DNA from: Asterias rubens
Lineage: Eukaryota > Echinodermata > Asteroidea > Forcipulatida > Asteriidae
Length of the DNA: 64,000 bases
Reading direction: 5' to 3'
NCBI RefSeq assembly: GCF_902459465.1
Contig: NC_047062.1
Span: forward strand, 31,304,673-31,368,672
How positions within the stretch are numbered: the first letter of the stretch is position 1; every line of letters starts with the position of its first letter. Made by a program: the position numbers and the translations under genes. The notes below the pieces were generated by a model, which ran no database searches, was not told where the DNA came from, and saw nothing but the letters and a program-made list of their open reading frames with translations. This document shows positions 33,905 through 43,436 of the stretch, piece by piece.

Positions 33905-34284
33905 TAAAGGCAGTGGACACTTTTGGTAATTACTCAAAATAATTTTTAGCATAAAACCTTACTTGGTAACGAGTAACGGGGAGAGGTTGACAGTATAAAA
34001 CATTGTGAGAGACAGCTCCCTCTGAAGTGACATAGTTGTCGAGAAAGAAGTAATTTTCCACGAATTTGATTTTGAGACCTCAAGTTTAGAATTTGAGGTC
34101 TCGAAATCAAGCATCTGGAAGCACACAACTTCGTGCGACAAGGGTGTTTTTTTCTTTCATAGTTATCTCGCAACTCCGACGACCAATCGAGCTCAAATTT
34201 TCACAGGTTTGTTATTTTACGCATATGTTGACATATGAGAAGACTGGTCTTTGACAATTACTAATAGTGTCCAGTGTCTTTAAT
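33905..34284 (+). mobile_element. MITE M1, forward, intronic
   Basis: Complete copy from TTTAAAGGCAGTGGACACTT to AATAGTGTCCAGTGTCTTTA. It lies 50 bp upstream (in gene sense) of the bromodomain exon. Confidence 0.85.
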
Positions 34285-34551
34285 TGGATCTACCTCATCT
34301 TCTTAATTATGCTAATGACACCAAGACACAATGATCAGAACTCATTTACACCATTTCAGACAGGTGCTCCAGAGTCACACCAAACCAATTTCTGAATAAA
34401 GTACATGGAAATTTCGACTTCTGAAACAGTTCGGAGCAACTGGACGCGCTTAGCATAGAAAGATTGACTGTTTCAGTCGATCCGAGCGAATCTGGATTTT
34501 CTAGGTTTCAGACGTCGATCTTGCACGAGATGAACCTAATGTAAATGTTAT

Positions 34552-34900
34552 GTTAAAGACAATGGACACTATTGGTCTTCTCACTCGGTGTATCTCAACA
34601 CATGCATAAAATAACAAACCTGTGAAAATTTGAGCTCAATCGGTCGCCCAAGGTGCAAGATATTCATGAAAGAAAAGAACACCCTTGTCGCACCATGGTC
34701 ACACGAAATTGTGTGTTTTCAGATGCTTGATTTCGAGACCTCAAATTCTAAATCTGATGTCTCGAAATCAAACTTGTGGAAAATTACTTCTTTCTTGAAA
34801 AATACGTCACTTCAGAGGGAGCTGTTTCTCACAATGTTTTATACTATCAACCTCTCCCCATTACTCGTTACCAAGTACATGTAAGGTTTTATGCTTATAA
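34552..34900 (-). mobile_element. MITE M1, reverse, partly truncated
   Basis: Starts TTAAAGACAATGGACACTAT, skips internal sequence, and ends at GTAAGGTTTTATGCTTATAA without the second terminus. With the preceding copy it makes an inverted pair inside the intron joining the convertase-side and PHIP-side exons. Confidence 0.75.
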
Positions 34901-35063
34901 AGATCCCGTCAAATTCTCCAGTGTCGATATCCTCCTGTTAGAGTTAAGAAAAAGAAAGAAAATTGCACGATCATTTTTAAAGGGTTTTGTTACCTTTTGT
35001 AGATCAAGTTTTCGGCTATGACATGAATCCCTACTCACTATGAATGGAGATGTGATTTTCAAG

Positions 35064-35205
35064 TTAAGCTAACAACAGCTAAATACCAGTAACAAGCAAT
35101 ATGAAACAAATGAACATTTGGCTGGTAATCCTGTTTTCATCAAGAAAGAAAATTCATGCTAAGCAAATTTCCGTGCTTAGCAGCTCTATGTAATTGGGCC
35201 CTGTT
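35064..35205. mobile_element. partial MITE of the GGGCCCAATTTCAT family ('M3')
   Basis: Contains ATACCAGTAACAAGCAATAT and ends AGCAGCTCTATGTAATTGGG CCC, the right end of the 35,717-35,962 element. Confidence 0.6.
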
Positions 35206-35330
35206 CTTTTCAGAACCAACACTATTCACAAAACATTTTCCCGTGGTGCTACCGATAACCTCACCTAACTATATGATTAAAATAATTTAGAGATATTAAG
35301 AGATATTTATTAAAAAATTATAATTTTTAC

Positions 35331-35500
35331 CTCATCGTCCAAGTTGTGTTTTGTATTTGGAGGTGCTTTTACTCCTTTGGCTAAATTATCCTTGTCAATA
35401 ACGATCTCTTCATCATCTAGCTGCTCTTTGTTATAAAGGTCAACGACCACGTTGTCTTCAATATGTCCTGAAAGATCAGGGTTCACGGCTGGGTTTTCCT
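35331..35500 (-). CDS. acidic exon linking convertase and PHIP exons
   Basis: Acceptor GTCAATTCAG|AGGAAAA; donor GATGAG|GTAAAA. Two bases complete a Glu with the 36,020 donor, giving 56 codons: ENPAVNPDLSGHIEDNVVVD, LYNKEQLDDEEIVIDKDNLA and KGVKAPPNTKHNLDDE. It ends in phase 0, which fits the bromodomain exon at 33,852. If the donor is not used the frame reads VKIIIF and stops, so it could equally be the convertase's terminal exon. The peptide is unlike PHIP's sequence before bromodomain 2 and has no domain I recognise. Family membership is undecided. Confidence 0.6.
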
Positions 35501-35716
35501 CTGAATTGACAACAAAATTTTATTACAAATAACCCTCCTACTTTTTGACCATTTATTATTATCCACTGTGGTTTGATTGATATGTTATGCAGTATCGTTT
35601 TGAATGATAGCTATATAAAATATGATATCATGATGTGAACTGCATCTACATGTGCACAGTACACAGTCAACCCTCCTACTGTCTTTGAGAAAGACTCTGC
35701 TAGGGCCGAAACGTCA

Positions 35717-35962
35717 GGGGCCAATTTCATAGAGCTGCTTATAAGCAAAAATTTTGCTTGAGCACGAATATAGCTTGCTTATTTTTCACATGTTACTGGC
35801 AAAAATGTCATGCCATATACATTGCTTGTGACTGGTATTTAGCTGTTGTTTGCTTAGTATAACAATTGAGTGTAGTCTTGTCCGGTAATGTGATTTTACT
35901 GAGCAAGGATTTTTTTGCTTAAGCAAAATTTTGTGCTTAAGCAGCTCTATGAAATTGGGCCC
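35717..35962. mobile_element. MITE M3, complete copy in an intron
   Basis: Inverted ends GGGGCCAATTTCATAGAGCT and AGCTCTATGAAATTGGGCCC. The middle has TTGCTTAT...ACTGGTATTTAGCTG. Related pieces at 35,064-35,205, 51,064-51,240 and 54,990-55,256. It is preceded by a retroelement-like tract, GACTCTGCTAGGGCCGAAAC, that recurs inverted at ~55,140. Confidence 0.75.
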
Positions 35963-36019
35963 AGGTCATTATTTTCTTTTGCAATTACTTGAAAAAAGAG
36001 AGATTTGAATGAAACGCAC

Positions 36020-36432
36020 CGTTAGTTGTTGTCAGGTCAGCATCATCATTAGTCCCGTACAACACCAGCTGGAAGCTGGTGAATCGAGCCACCTTACTAC
36101 TTCCCCTCGGAATATCAGGAAGGTCCTCCTCCTGCGACTGGACCCCCGGTGGGGTGTGGTGATGCTCTACCTCCAGGCGCCACACCCCGTTTGGGTTCTC
36201 GTCCCAGTTCCGTAGCGACATGAAAGGAAACTCGTCCACTGACTGAGTGGTGTTGTCATTCTTGCGGGTCGAGAGGAGCTCGGAGGGGGTGCCCTGCGGG
36301 GACCAGATCGTCAGGGAGACGTCGCCACGGCGGGGGGCTTGGTAGGAGATTTTCGCGATGGTGTGCTCCAGTTTGGTGATGGGGCAATTTATATCTATGT
36401 AGACTACGGTGGACATTCCTTGAAGGATTGAT
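36020..36432 (-). CDS. proprotein convertase (kexin/furin type), P-domain exon
   Basis: Acceptor TTCTTCTCTAG|A, donor TAACG|GTGCGT. Joined in phase to the previous exon (AA|A, Lys) it reads KSILQGMSTVVYIDINCPIT and KLEHTIAKISYQAPRRGDVS. LEH and RRGD are hallmark P-domain (homo B) motifs, the latter the RGD-like site of convertases. LTIWSPQGTPSELLSTRKND, FPFMSLRNWDENPNGVWRLE and FTSFQLVLYGT follow, closing the fold. The P domain stabilises the subtilisin-like catalytic domain in the secretory pathway. The usual NGF.DW is replaced by QSVDEFPF. About 20 residues (HHHTPPGVQSQEEDLPD) are inserted before the last strand. Confidence 0.9.
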
Positions 36433-36624
36433 CTAGAGAAGAAAGTTAGGACAAACGAAAGATAAGCATTTGAGGTAGGGATGGTCACATAATGAACAAA
36501 ATTAATATAACAAGTTTGCTTGAATGACTCAAAGCGCCCTCCATTGTCTGAAAAAGACTTGTTTTCAACTGACTCTTATATGAGTTGATGGAGGGTGAAG
36601 CTTGTTTGTCCAGAAGGAGAATAT

Positions 36625-36795
36625 TAATTTTGGTTTTTACCCATACACAGATGTGTGTTAGCACTGTATACTCAGTACTTTCCCCGAGTCCTGTGAAAAA
36701 AATATCACAGGCAGTTTACTCGGGTGGGATTCGAACCCATGACCCTTGCAATTCTAGAGCAGTGTCTTACCAACTAGACTACCGAGATTGATGTA
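36625..36795 (-). mobile_element. SINE type C, complete head
   Basis: In reverse: TAGTCTAGTTGGTAAGACAC (A-box region) and GGGTTCGAATCCCACCCGAG (intact B box). The body is AAAGTACTGAGTATACAGTG, with an end GGGTAAAAACCAAAATTAAT. It is intronic in the convertase. Confidence 0.8.
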
Positions 36796-36889
36796 GAAGG
36801 AATTTGTTCCACAGTGCTAGTGCAGTGCAAGTCTTGGTGAAAGACGCTCTTGTTGAGTTGGGCCTACAAATATGTACATACATGGAAGT

Positions 36890-37310
36890 ATTGTGGCTGA
36901 TGAGTGGTTAAGAGTACTGAATTCAAACTCTGGTGTTTCTGATCAGCAGAGCCTGTGTTCGAATCCCCAGCCATGACACTTGTGTCCTTAAGCAAGCCAT
37001 TTAACCAATACTTCGTCCTTCGGATGGGAGGTAAAGCCGTTGGTCCCATTTGTTATGTGCATGTAAACGAACCCAGTGTACTTATCAAAAAGAGACGGGG
37101 TTCGCCAAGGTTTTCCTTGCTGTGGCTGCTGTATACGCCGTAGCACCTTGTAAACCCTTATTAGGTGCTAAATAATTGGGTCTCAGAATTCATCACTTCA
37201 ATAACCTATCTTTCTGAAAGTTTGTACATAATCAGTGCCTTGAGTACCTTCTATGGTAGATACGTGCGCTATATAAGACTTCGATATTATTATTATTACA
37301 CATGTTCGCA
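36890..37310 (+). mobile_element. SINE type A, full length
   Basis: The head has GTTAAGAG and the B-box region TGTTCGAATCC. The body is CTTCGTCCTTCGGATGGGAG, and the 3' end GTGCGCTATATAAGACTTCG is followed by TATTATTATTA. Antisense within the convertase intron. Confidence 0.85.
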
Positions 37311-37726
37311 ACTATTCCACCGGCAATTTTTGATGCGCGCAAACCCTTCAGCAAGAACTTATGGGGTGGATATATGGAAGTTTCCCCAACAGACCTCGGT
37401 ATCGTTTGAAAGTAATGTGCACAGCGCAAAGTTGAGCAGGGGAACGTGATAGTTGAACAACAACGCCTTGAACAAAAGACTAGTGCATCCCTCTGAAGTC
37501 AGTTAAATTCACAACTCTCACTATACTTAGAATGTTCATGTATTAAAAGTGCATTTGTGTTTTTGTTTGTATGGGCATGCCTACTACAAGCTTTGGCTTT
37601 TCTGGTTATGCCCCCCCCCCCCATTTCTAATTCTCCTCAGTACTGTTCTTTGTCATTGTTTTTTTTTTTTTCTCTGTTGGAGCGGAAATAAATGTCTTGA
37701 AATGAAATGAAACATTGAAAACTCAC

Positions 37727-37948
37727 TTATGATATCTTGACGTTGTGGTCGAGTACGTCTGCTGAGGTCCGACTAGTCTCCAAGTCAGAGCCAGCTCTAC
37801 CATCTTGCCGGCATCCAGCATCCCGAATCCAAACTTCTCATTGGTGTGGAAGCCAGCGCCGTTAATGTGCCAGCCAGACTCTTCCACATTGGGAATGTGG
37901 GATCCGTGAACAACGATGTGCTGTAGATCACGCCAGGTCAGATTTGGG
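37727..37948 (-). CDS. proprotein convertase, end of catalytic domain
   Basis: Acceptor TTTCTTCTGCAG|C, donor CATAA|GTGAGT. The first base completes a codon, consistent with the family's AN(P) before PNLTWRDLQHIVVH. GWHINGAGFHTNEKFGFGML and DAGKMVELALTW follow, the conserved last strands and helix of the subtilisin-like domain (furin: LTWRDMQHLVV...GYGLLDAGAMV). The Asp, His, Asn and Ser active-site exons should lie upstream at higher coordinates. None was found to 64 kb; the gap at 38,164 is only 216 bp away. Subtype (furin, PC1, PC2 or PC7) is unresolved; FGFG and NGAG recall PC1-like enzymes. Confidence 0.92.
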
Positions 37949-37985
37949 CTGCAGAAGAAAGACAAACGATAGTATTAATATGACT

Positions 37986-38163
<178 letters not shown>

Positions 38164-38263
38164 NNNNNNNNNNNNNNNNNNNNNNNNNNNNNNNNNNNNN
38201 NNNNNNNNNNNNNNNNNNNNNNNNNNNNNNNNNNNNNNNNNNNNNNNNNNNNNNNNNNNNNNN
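38164..38263. other. assembly gap, 100 N
   Basis: Exactly 100 N, the conventional size for a gap of unknown length. Order, orientation and continuity across it are not proven by this sequence. Confidence 0.99.
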
Positions 38264-39355
38264 CGAATGATTTGGGACCATTTTACTTTTTGTCCAATTT
38301 TTAAAAATGGGCCTTTTTGAGCCAGGATTTTTGGTTTAAAAAACTGCAAGGGGTTAAACTTGTTTTTTTGAATGATTTGAGACCATTTTATTTGTTGGCC
38401 AATTTTTAAAAATAGGCCTTTTTGGGCCAGGATTTTTGGTTTAAAAAACTGCAAGGGGTTAAACTTGTTGTTTCGAATGATTTGGGACCATTTTCACTTT
38501 TTGTCCAATTTTTAAAAATGGGCCTTTTTGAGCCAGGATTTTTGGTTTAAAAAACTGCAAGGGGTTAAACTTGTTCCTTTGACTGATTTTGAATACGGCC
38601 TTGGCCGATGGTGCCATGAATTTCAAGCCGGGGAGGGCGCTCTACAAGGTATTATGGAGGCTAAGTACTTCCGCACTCAAGAGGGCGCTATAGCAAAAAC
38701 TTTTAGGAACTTTGGATGCCGAGTACCCACGGCCACTAGAGGGCGCTATAAGAACAAACTTTATGGATTTTTTTTTTTGTTATAGCGCCCTCTTTTGACT
38801 AATCTTAACATTTTTTGATGTAAAAACTGCCCCAATGAACCCCCCTCCGATCCCCCACCCAAATCCATCCACTCAAAAAAGCTCATCAAATTGGCTGATA
38901 ATAATGGTCCAGAATAAGTCAAAGGAACAAGTTTAACCCCTTGCAGTTTTTTAAACCCAAAATCCTGGCTCAAAAAGGCCCATTTACAAAAATTGACCAA
39001 CTAATAAAATGGTCCCAAATCATTCAAAAGAACAAGTTTAACCCCTTGCAGTTTTTTAAACCCAAAATCCTGGCTCAAAAAGGCCCATTTTTAAAAATTG
39101 GCCAACAAATAAAATGGTCCCAAATCATTCGAAAAAACAAGTTTAACCCCTTGCAGTTTTTTAAACCAAAAATCCAGACCCAAAAAGGCCCATTTTAAAA
39201 AATTGGCCAACAAATAAAATGGTCCCAAATCATTCAACAGGTTCACCCCTTGCAGTTTTTTAAACCAAAAATCCTGGCTCAAAACGGCCCATTTACAAAA
39301 ATTGACCGAAACTTTAAAATGGTCCCAAATCAGTCAAAAGAACAAGATTAAATAA
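38264..39355. repeat. palindromic pair of ~100-bp satellite arrays
   Basis: The left array has at least three forward units (AATGATTTGGGACCATTTTA, GGGCCTTTTTGAGCCAGGAT, CTGCAAGGGGTTAAACTTGT) to ~38,580. A ~350-bp spacer containing GAGGGCGCTAT motifs follows. The right array, 38,930-39,355, has four units in reverse orientation. The left side is cut by the N gap, so the full extent is unknown. It looks like a foldback element whose arms are themselves tandem arrays. Frames such as 38,941-39,198 are translations of the satellite. Confidence 0.85.
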
Positions 39356-39732
39356 AAAGACAGACTCAACATGAATATATAAACTTATTGAGCAATTTGT
39401 TTACACAAAACAAGACTTCAGATGTATTCGTGACAATGCACTTATTTTATTTTTTTCTCAAGTCCTCTCAAACGCCCTTTTCCTCTTTTTTTATTCATCG
39501 TGAGAGCCAAAGAGTGAACCCAAACACGTTTTTTTTCTGTTTACTAGTTGCATCAGGCATGCAACCAAAATTTAATGAGCAAAAGAGTGAATGTCTGGCA
39601 CAGCAATGTACTTTAACCTATTTTCAAACAGTACAGCTGAAAAACCACAATTAGAAAATTGATGACCTGAAAAGTTGTGCCAGTATTACATTAGATATTA
39701 CACTCATGAGAGTAAAGGTAAGGTATTGTATA

Positions 39733-40228
39733 AATGCACCATTGCAAGCGTTTAATTTATTTGGTTCATAATTTTGCCTATATCATCCTGGTAAGGCTAG
39801 TTAAAAGCAGGGCCACCACGTGCAGGTCCCAGGATACCAGCCCCACCACGACCGGGAGATCATCAGGGCCCTCATACTATATTAAATCAGCGCCCAGGTC
39901 CATGCCCCCGTCTGAGGGGGGCACCCCCTACTCCCGCGACGCGGTCCCTAGCCCCATGGCCAAGACTAGGAACTAACCCGTTTGGTCAACCATAGTTTGT
40001 GATAACACCAAATGATGCACCTTTAAGATCAACCACCAGATGTGAAACAACCGGCCGGGCTAAGACCCCACATGCCACGTGCATGTGTCCAAGTCCCTTT
40101 TCGCAATAAGTTTGGAATTTCCCATGTTTTGTACTTCCGGATTCCAAACAATTCGAGCGCCGCACCACCAAGGCCCTAAGATCGCTAAGTAGCGCATAAA
40201 AACGCATAATGTGTGCTTGCTTGCAATG
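39733..40228. mobile_element. possible inverted-repeat element
   Basis: TAAATGCACCATTGCAAGC at the left matches GCTTGCAATGGTGCACTTA at the right. The interior is GC-richer than its surroundings (CCCCATGGCCAAG, CACCACGTGCAGGTCC). No target duplication or transposase was identified. Confidence 0.45.
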
Positions 40229-40317
40229 GTGCACTTATTTACAGAAATGTTAACTATTTGTTTATTATTGGAAAAACTTAAACATGTTACTGACACATCT
40301 AGAATAGTTTTCAAAAT

Positions 40318-40504
40318 TTAAGAAAAATTATTGGATTGTTCTTTATTAAGATTTCTACAATAAACATGTAGGGTGTCCTGATGATTAGATGCTGATGTTT
40401 CATATGCCTTGCTCTCCTTGTTTTTTGTAGCCTTCAGCGATGTCAGCAGAGCTGATTCCCATTGCATTTGATTTCGGGGAACAGCTGCATCTCTGGCTCT
40501 GAAA
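40318..40504 (-). CDS. candidate terminal exon, unrecognised
   Basis: Acceptor TTAAATCTTTCAG|AG is followed by an open frame ARDAAVPRNQMQWESALLTS, LKATKNKESKAYETSASNHQ and DTLHVYCRNLNKEQSNNFS, then TAA. AATAAA occurs ~60 bp downstream in gene sense (near 40,253). Next upstream on the same strand is a piece of the exon-like repeat ending ...TTAAAG|GTACATT at ~40,770. Joining in a single open frame does not work cleanly. It may be the 3' end of a non-coding or decayed transcript. Confidence 0.3.
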
Positions 40505-41293
40505 GATTTAAGTTTACAGAGAAAATTGTATGGATGCCCAAAAGTATGATTAGCAAAACAGTTTGCAGAGATAATTAAAAACTGGAATGGCCCTGCTCTC
40601 AAAGTATCGAAAGGTGTCGAATCAAGCTATAACAACTAAAAACAATGCACACTGATTATTTGCAATTTGCTTTGCATTTCTTGATTTTGTGTAAAATATA
40701 CATCAGGTGTAACAAGGAGCCTTTTAAGGTGTTCATATTACGACTAATAGAACTTGCTTTTTAGGAATGTACCTTTAACTAAAGAGTTCAGTTCCTTAAT
40801 CAAAATTGAAAGCAGAAACTCACCAATTCCAGAAGTGAAGGACATTTTGCTGTCCCGATGCAGGTCCAAGTTGATAACAGGAGTAGAGGTTGAAAACTAT
40901 TAGGCCTTAATATCGTGGTGAATTTAACAGAATGCCCGAATCGACCGCGTATCTGCCGCTTAGGTCTACCAACCGCCGCAATCGTCTCTTGGGCGATTGA
41001 AAATGCGCTCAGACAGACAAACATCATCAGACAGACAAACATCATCAAACACAAACAAATTGCAAGCGAAACTAAGAAAAAACAGCAAAATTAAGCAGAG
41101 AGGAGTTTAAAATTGAACAAAAAACGATTTTCCTAAGCACAAGAGAAAAAGGTAACAGGAGGACTGCTCAAACAAAAGTGAAGTGCTGCAATGTGGAACG
41201 TCGGAAGTCGTCCTGTAACAAAACAAACAGTTGACTTAAAAGAATTACTTTCAAATGAATTGCTTTCACTTTATGCATTTAATTATTAAAGAG

Positions 41294-41444
41294 TAATGGG
41301 ATACTTTTGGGACGTTTGGTGGCAGCAGACTTACCAGGTAAAATCCATTGCTCTCGGTAATGTGCGCATGCTCAGAACTACGTAAGCAATGGAAATTTAC
41401 CTTGTAAGTCTGCTGCCACTTAGCATTCCAAAGTCTCCCATTTG
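41294..41444. mobile_element. foldback MITE
   Basis: GTGGCAGCAGACTTACCAGG at 41,319 is matched by CCTTGTAAGTCTGCTGCCAC ending at 41,419. Weaker pairing extends outward to AATGGGATACTTT / AAAGTCTCCCATT. The loop is near 41,360. Confidence 0.7.
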
Positions 41445-42493
41445 TAGTTAACTGCCCACTGTTGTGGGCTATCACATTTTGTTTAGATACAAAAACTTTG
41501 TTTTTCCTCTTAATGATTGAAATTCCTGTTATCTTTGAGGGAAGAGGGTGCAACCAAACTGATGATATTTTGATTTGTATTTCTTTTGAGTTAGAAACCC
41601 AAAGTACATGCTGAAATTTAAAAAATAAAGATGGTCACTGCATATAGTGGTCATTTTGAATTCCCACAATGCATGATAACACTGTCATGTGACAAATCAC
41701 TTCCATTTTCTTGAGAAAACTAAAAAAGCATGTGGAGAGTTTGTTAATTGTAGTCATAATATGTGATAGTGGTGAGATGCATTAAATAGTATGGTAGTAA
41801 TGTAATTTTAGAGTTGTCATACAAGGTGGAAGTGATGCAAAAAGAGCAATTATTAGAAGTTCCTGCCAGCATGTGGCCTCAGTCTTTCCATAACCTCTTC
41901 TTATATCACTCTAATCCAAGAGGCCCTGTGATATGCAACTGTTAATTAACCCTATACTGGCCCAAGTCCTTCTAAATCCTGATGAAGGAATTGGGACTGT
42001 AAGGGTTTCAACTCGCCTGTTTACAGAAAAGGTGGTTCTTTATGCCAGGCTGTATGATGATAAGTGGGTCTCAGACATTTGCTTTTTGACATGTTGAAGT
42101 TTTGGACACTAGAGCTGCCCAGAAAGGAAAAAACAAACACACCTTTTTGTTAAAACAAATATTTCTAGCCTATAACGAAAGTCATTTTGAATAGCAACAG
42201 TGATTGAATCAAATTCCTACAAAAGTTTGCTGGAGGTTTTTGTGTGAACTTTTGAATTAATTCTTCCCTCAATCAAGTTACACAGAACCTAGACTGGGCC
42301 CTTTCAGATATACAGGACAGAGAGGGCAGGGGATTCATAGTGGCCCCCTTTGATTTTCAAAAGTTTTAGAGTTACTTTTATGAAATTTGCAACAATTGTA
42401 CATTTTTTACCAAGCTCTGCATGATGCATGACATGTATATAGTTACTTGCTGAATCCTTCACTCAAGATACTGAAGAATGAATTGGGACTGTT

Positions 42494-42637
42494 AAGCCCG
42501 GTTCAAACTTCCTGCGAATGCGAAGTTGACATGAATTTGACGTCACAACTCGTTTTTGCTGCGATTTGCGAATTATTCGTTGCAAATTTATGAAGTCAAC
42601 ATTTACTTTGCGTTCGCATAAAAGATGAACCAGGCTT
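42494..42637. mobile_element. MITE M2 inside a segmental unit
   Basis: AAGCCCGGTTCAAACTTCCT at the left, AAGATGAACCAGGCTT at the right. It splits the unit sequence GGGACTGT / AAGGTTTCAACTT, which is continuous in uninserted units (e.g. 41,998). Confidence 0.75.
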
Positions 42638-43241
42638 GAAGGTTTCAACTTACCTGTTTACAGAGAAGGTAGTTCTTTTTGCAAAGCTGTATGATGAACT
42701 TGGTCTCATCAGATATTTACTTGTTGACGGGTAGATGTTTTGGAGACTAGAGCTGTAGACAGGCAAACAAAACAAACACACCTTCTGTTAAAAACAATGC
42801 CATTCTGTATAAACAAGAAAACATGTATGTATAACTAAAAAATATAGAGTAATATTTTTCTCACTTTTCCTGAAACACTAGAGCTGCATTCCAATCTGAG
42901 GAGATTGCAATTGTACACAGTCAGCTTGCCACGTTGTTGGCTCGATTTGGGTCAATGGTTCTTTCCCTCAAGTAAGTTTCAAGGAACCCCATCAGTACTA
43001 CACTGGGCCCTTTCAGACTTACAGGGAAAGGGAAACATAGTGACCCCCTTTGGATTTTTCCAAAACTCAAGAGTTATTTTTATGAAATTTGCCACAATTG
43101 TACATTTTACCAAGCTCTGTATGATGACATGGATTTAGTTTCAAACTTTAATCACTAAAAGGGTACTTTTCATTTGAGCCTACTGGCCTAAGTCCTTCTG
43201 AATCCTTCACTTTGGATACTGAAGAACGAATTGGGACTGTT

Positions 43242-43436
43242 AAGCCCTGCTCAAACTTCCTGCGAATGCGAAAGCGATGCAAAGTTGATGAGATATTGAC
43301 GTCACAACTCTGTTTTTGCTGCGATATTTGCAAGAGAGTTGAGCAAAACTCCACTGCTTCGAAGTATTCCTTGCGAACTTGTGACGTCAACATTCGTATC
43401 GTATTTGCATTTTTACAGGAAGTATGAACCGGGCTT
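43242..43436. mobile_element. MITE M2, same insertion site as 42,494
   Basis: AAGCCCTGCTCAAACTTCCT to AGGAAGTATGAACCGGGCTT, again between GGGACTGT and GAGGCTTTCAACTT. The identical site shows that it was copied with the unit. Confidence 0.8.

Noticed and set aside
36625..36795. tRNA gene on the minus strand
   Set aside because: Intact B box but part of the dispersed SINE type C with fixed 3' body.
40800..41054. Frame with a signal-peptide-like start (MCLMMFVCLMMFVCLSAFSI)
   Set aside because: The hydrophobic run is a direct repeat of ACAGACAAACATCATC read in reverse; the remainder has no family features.
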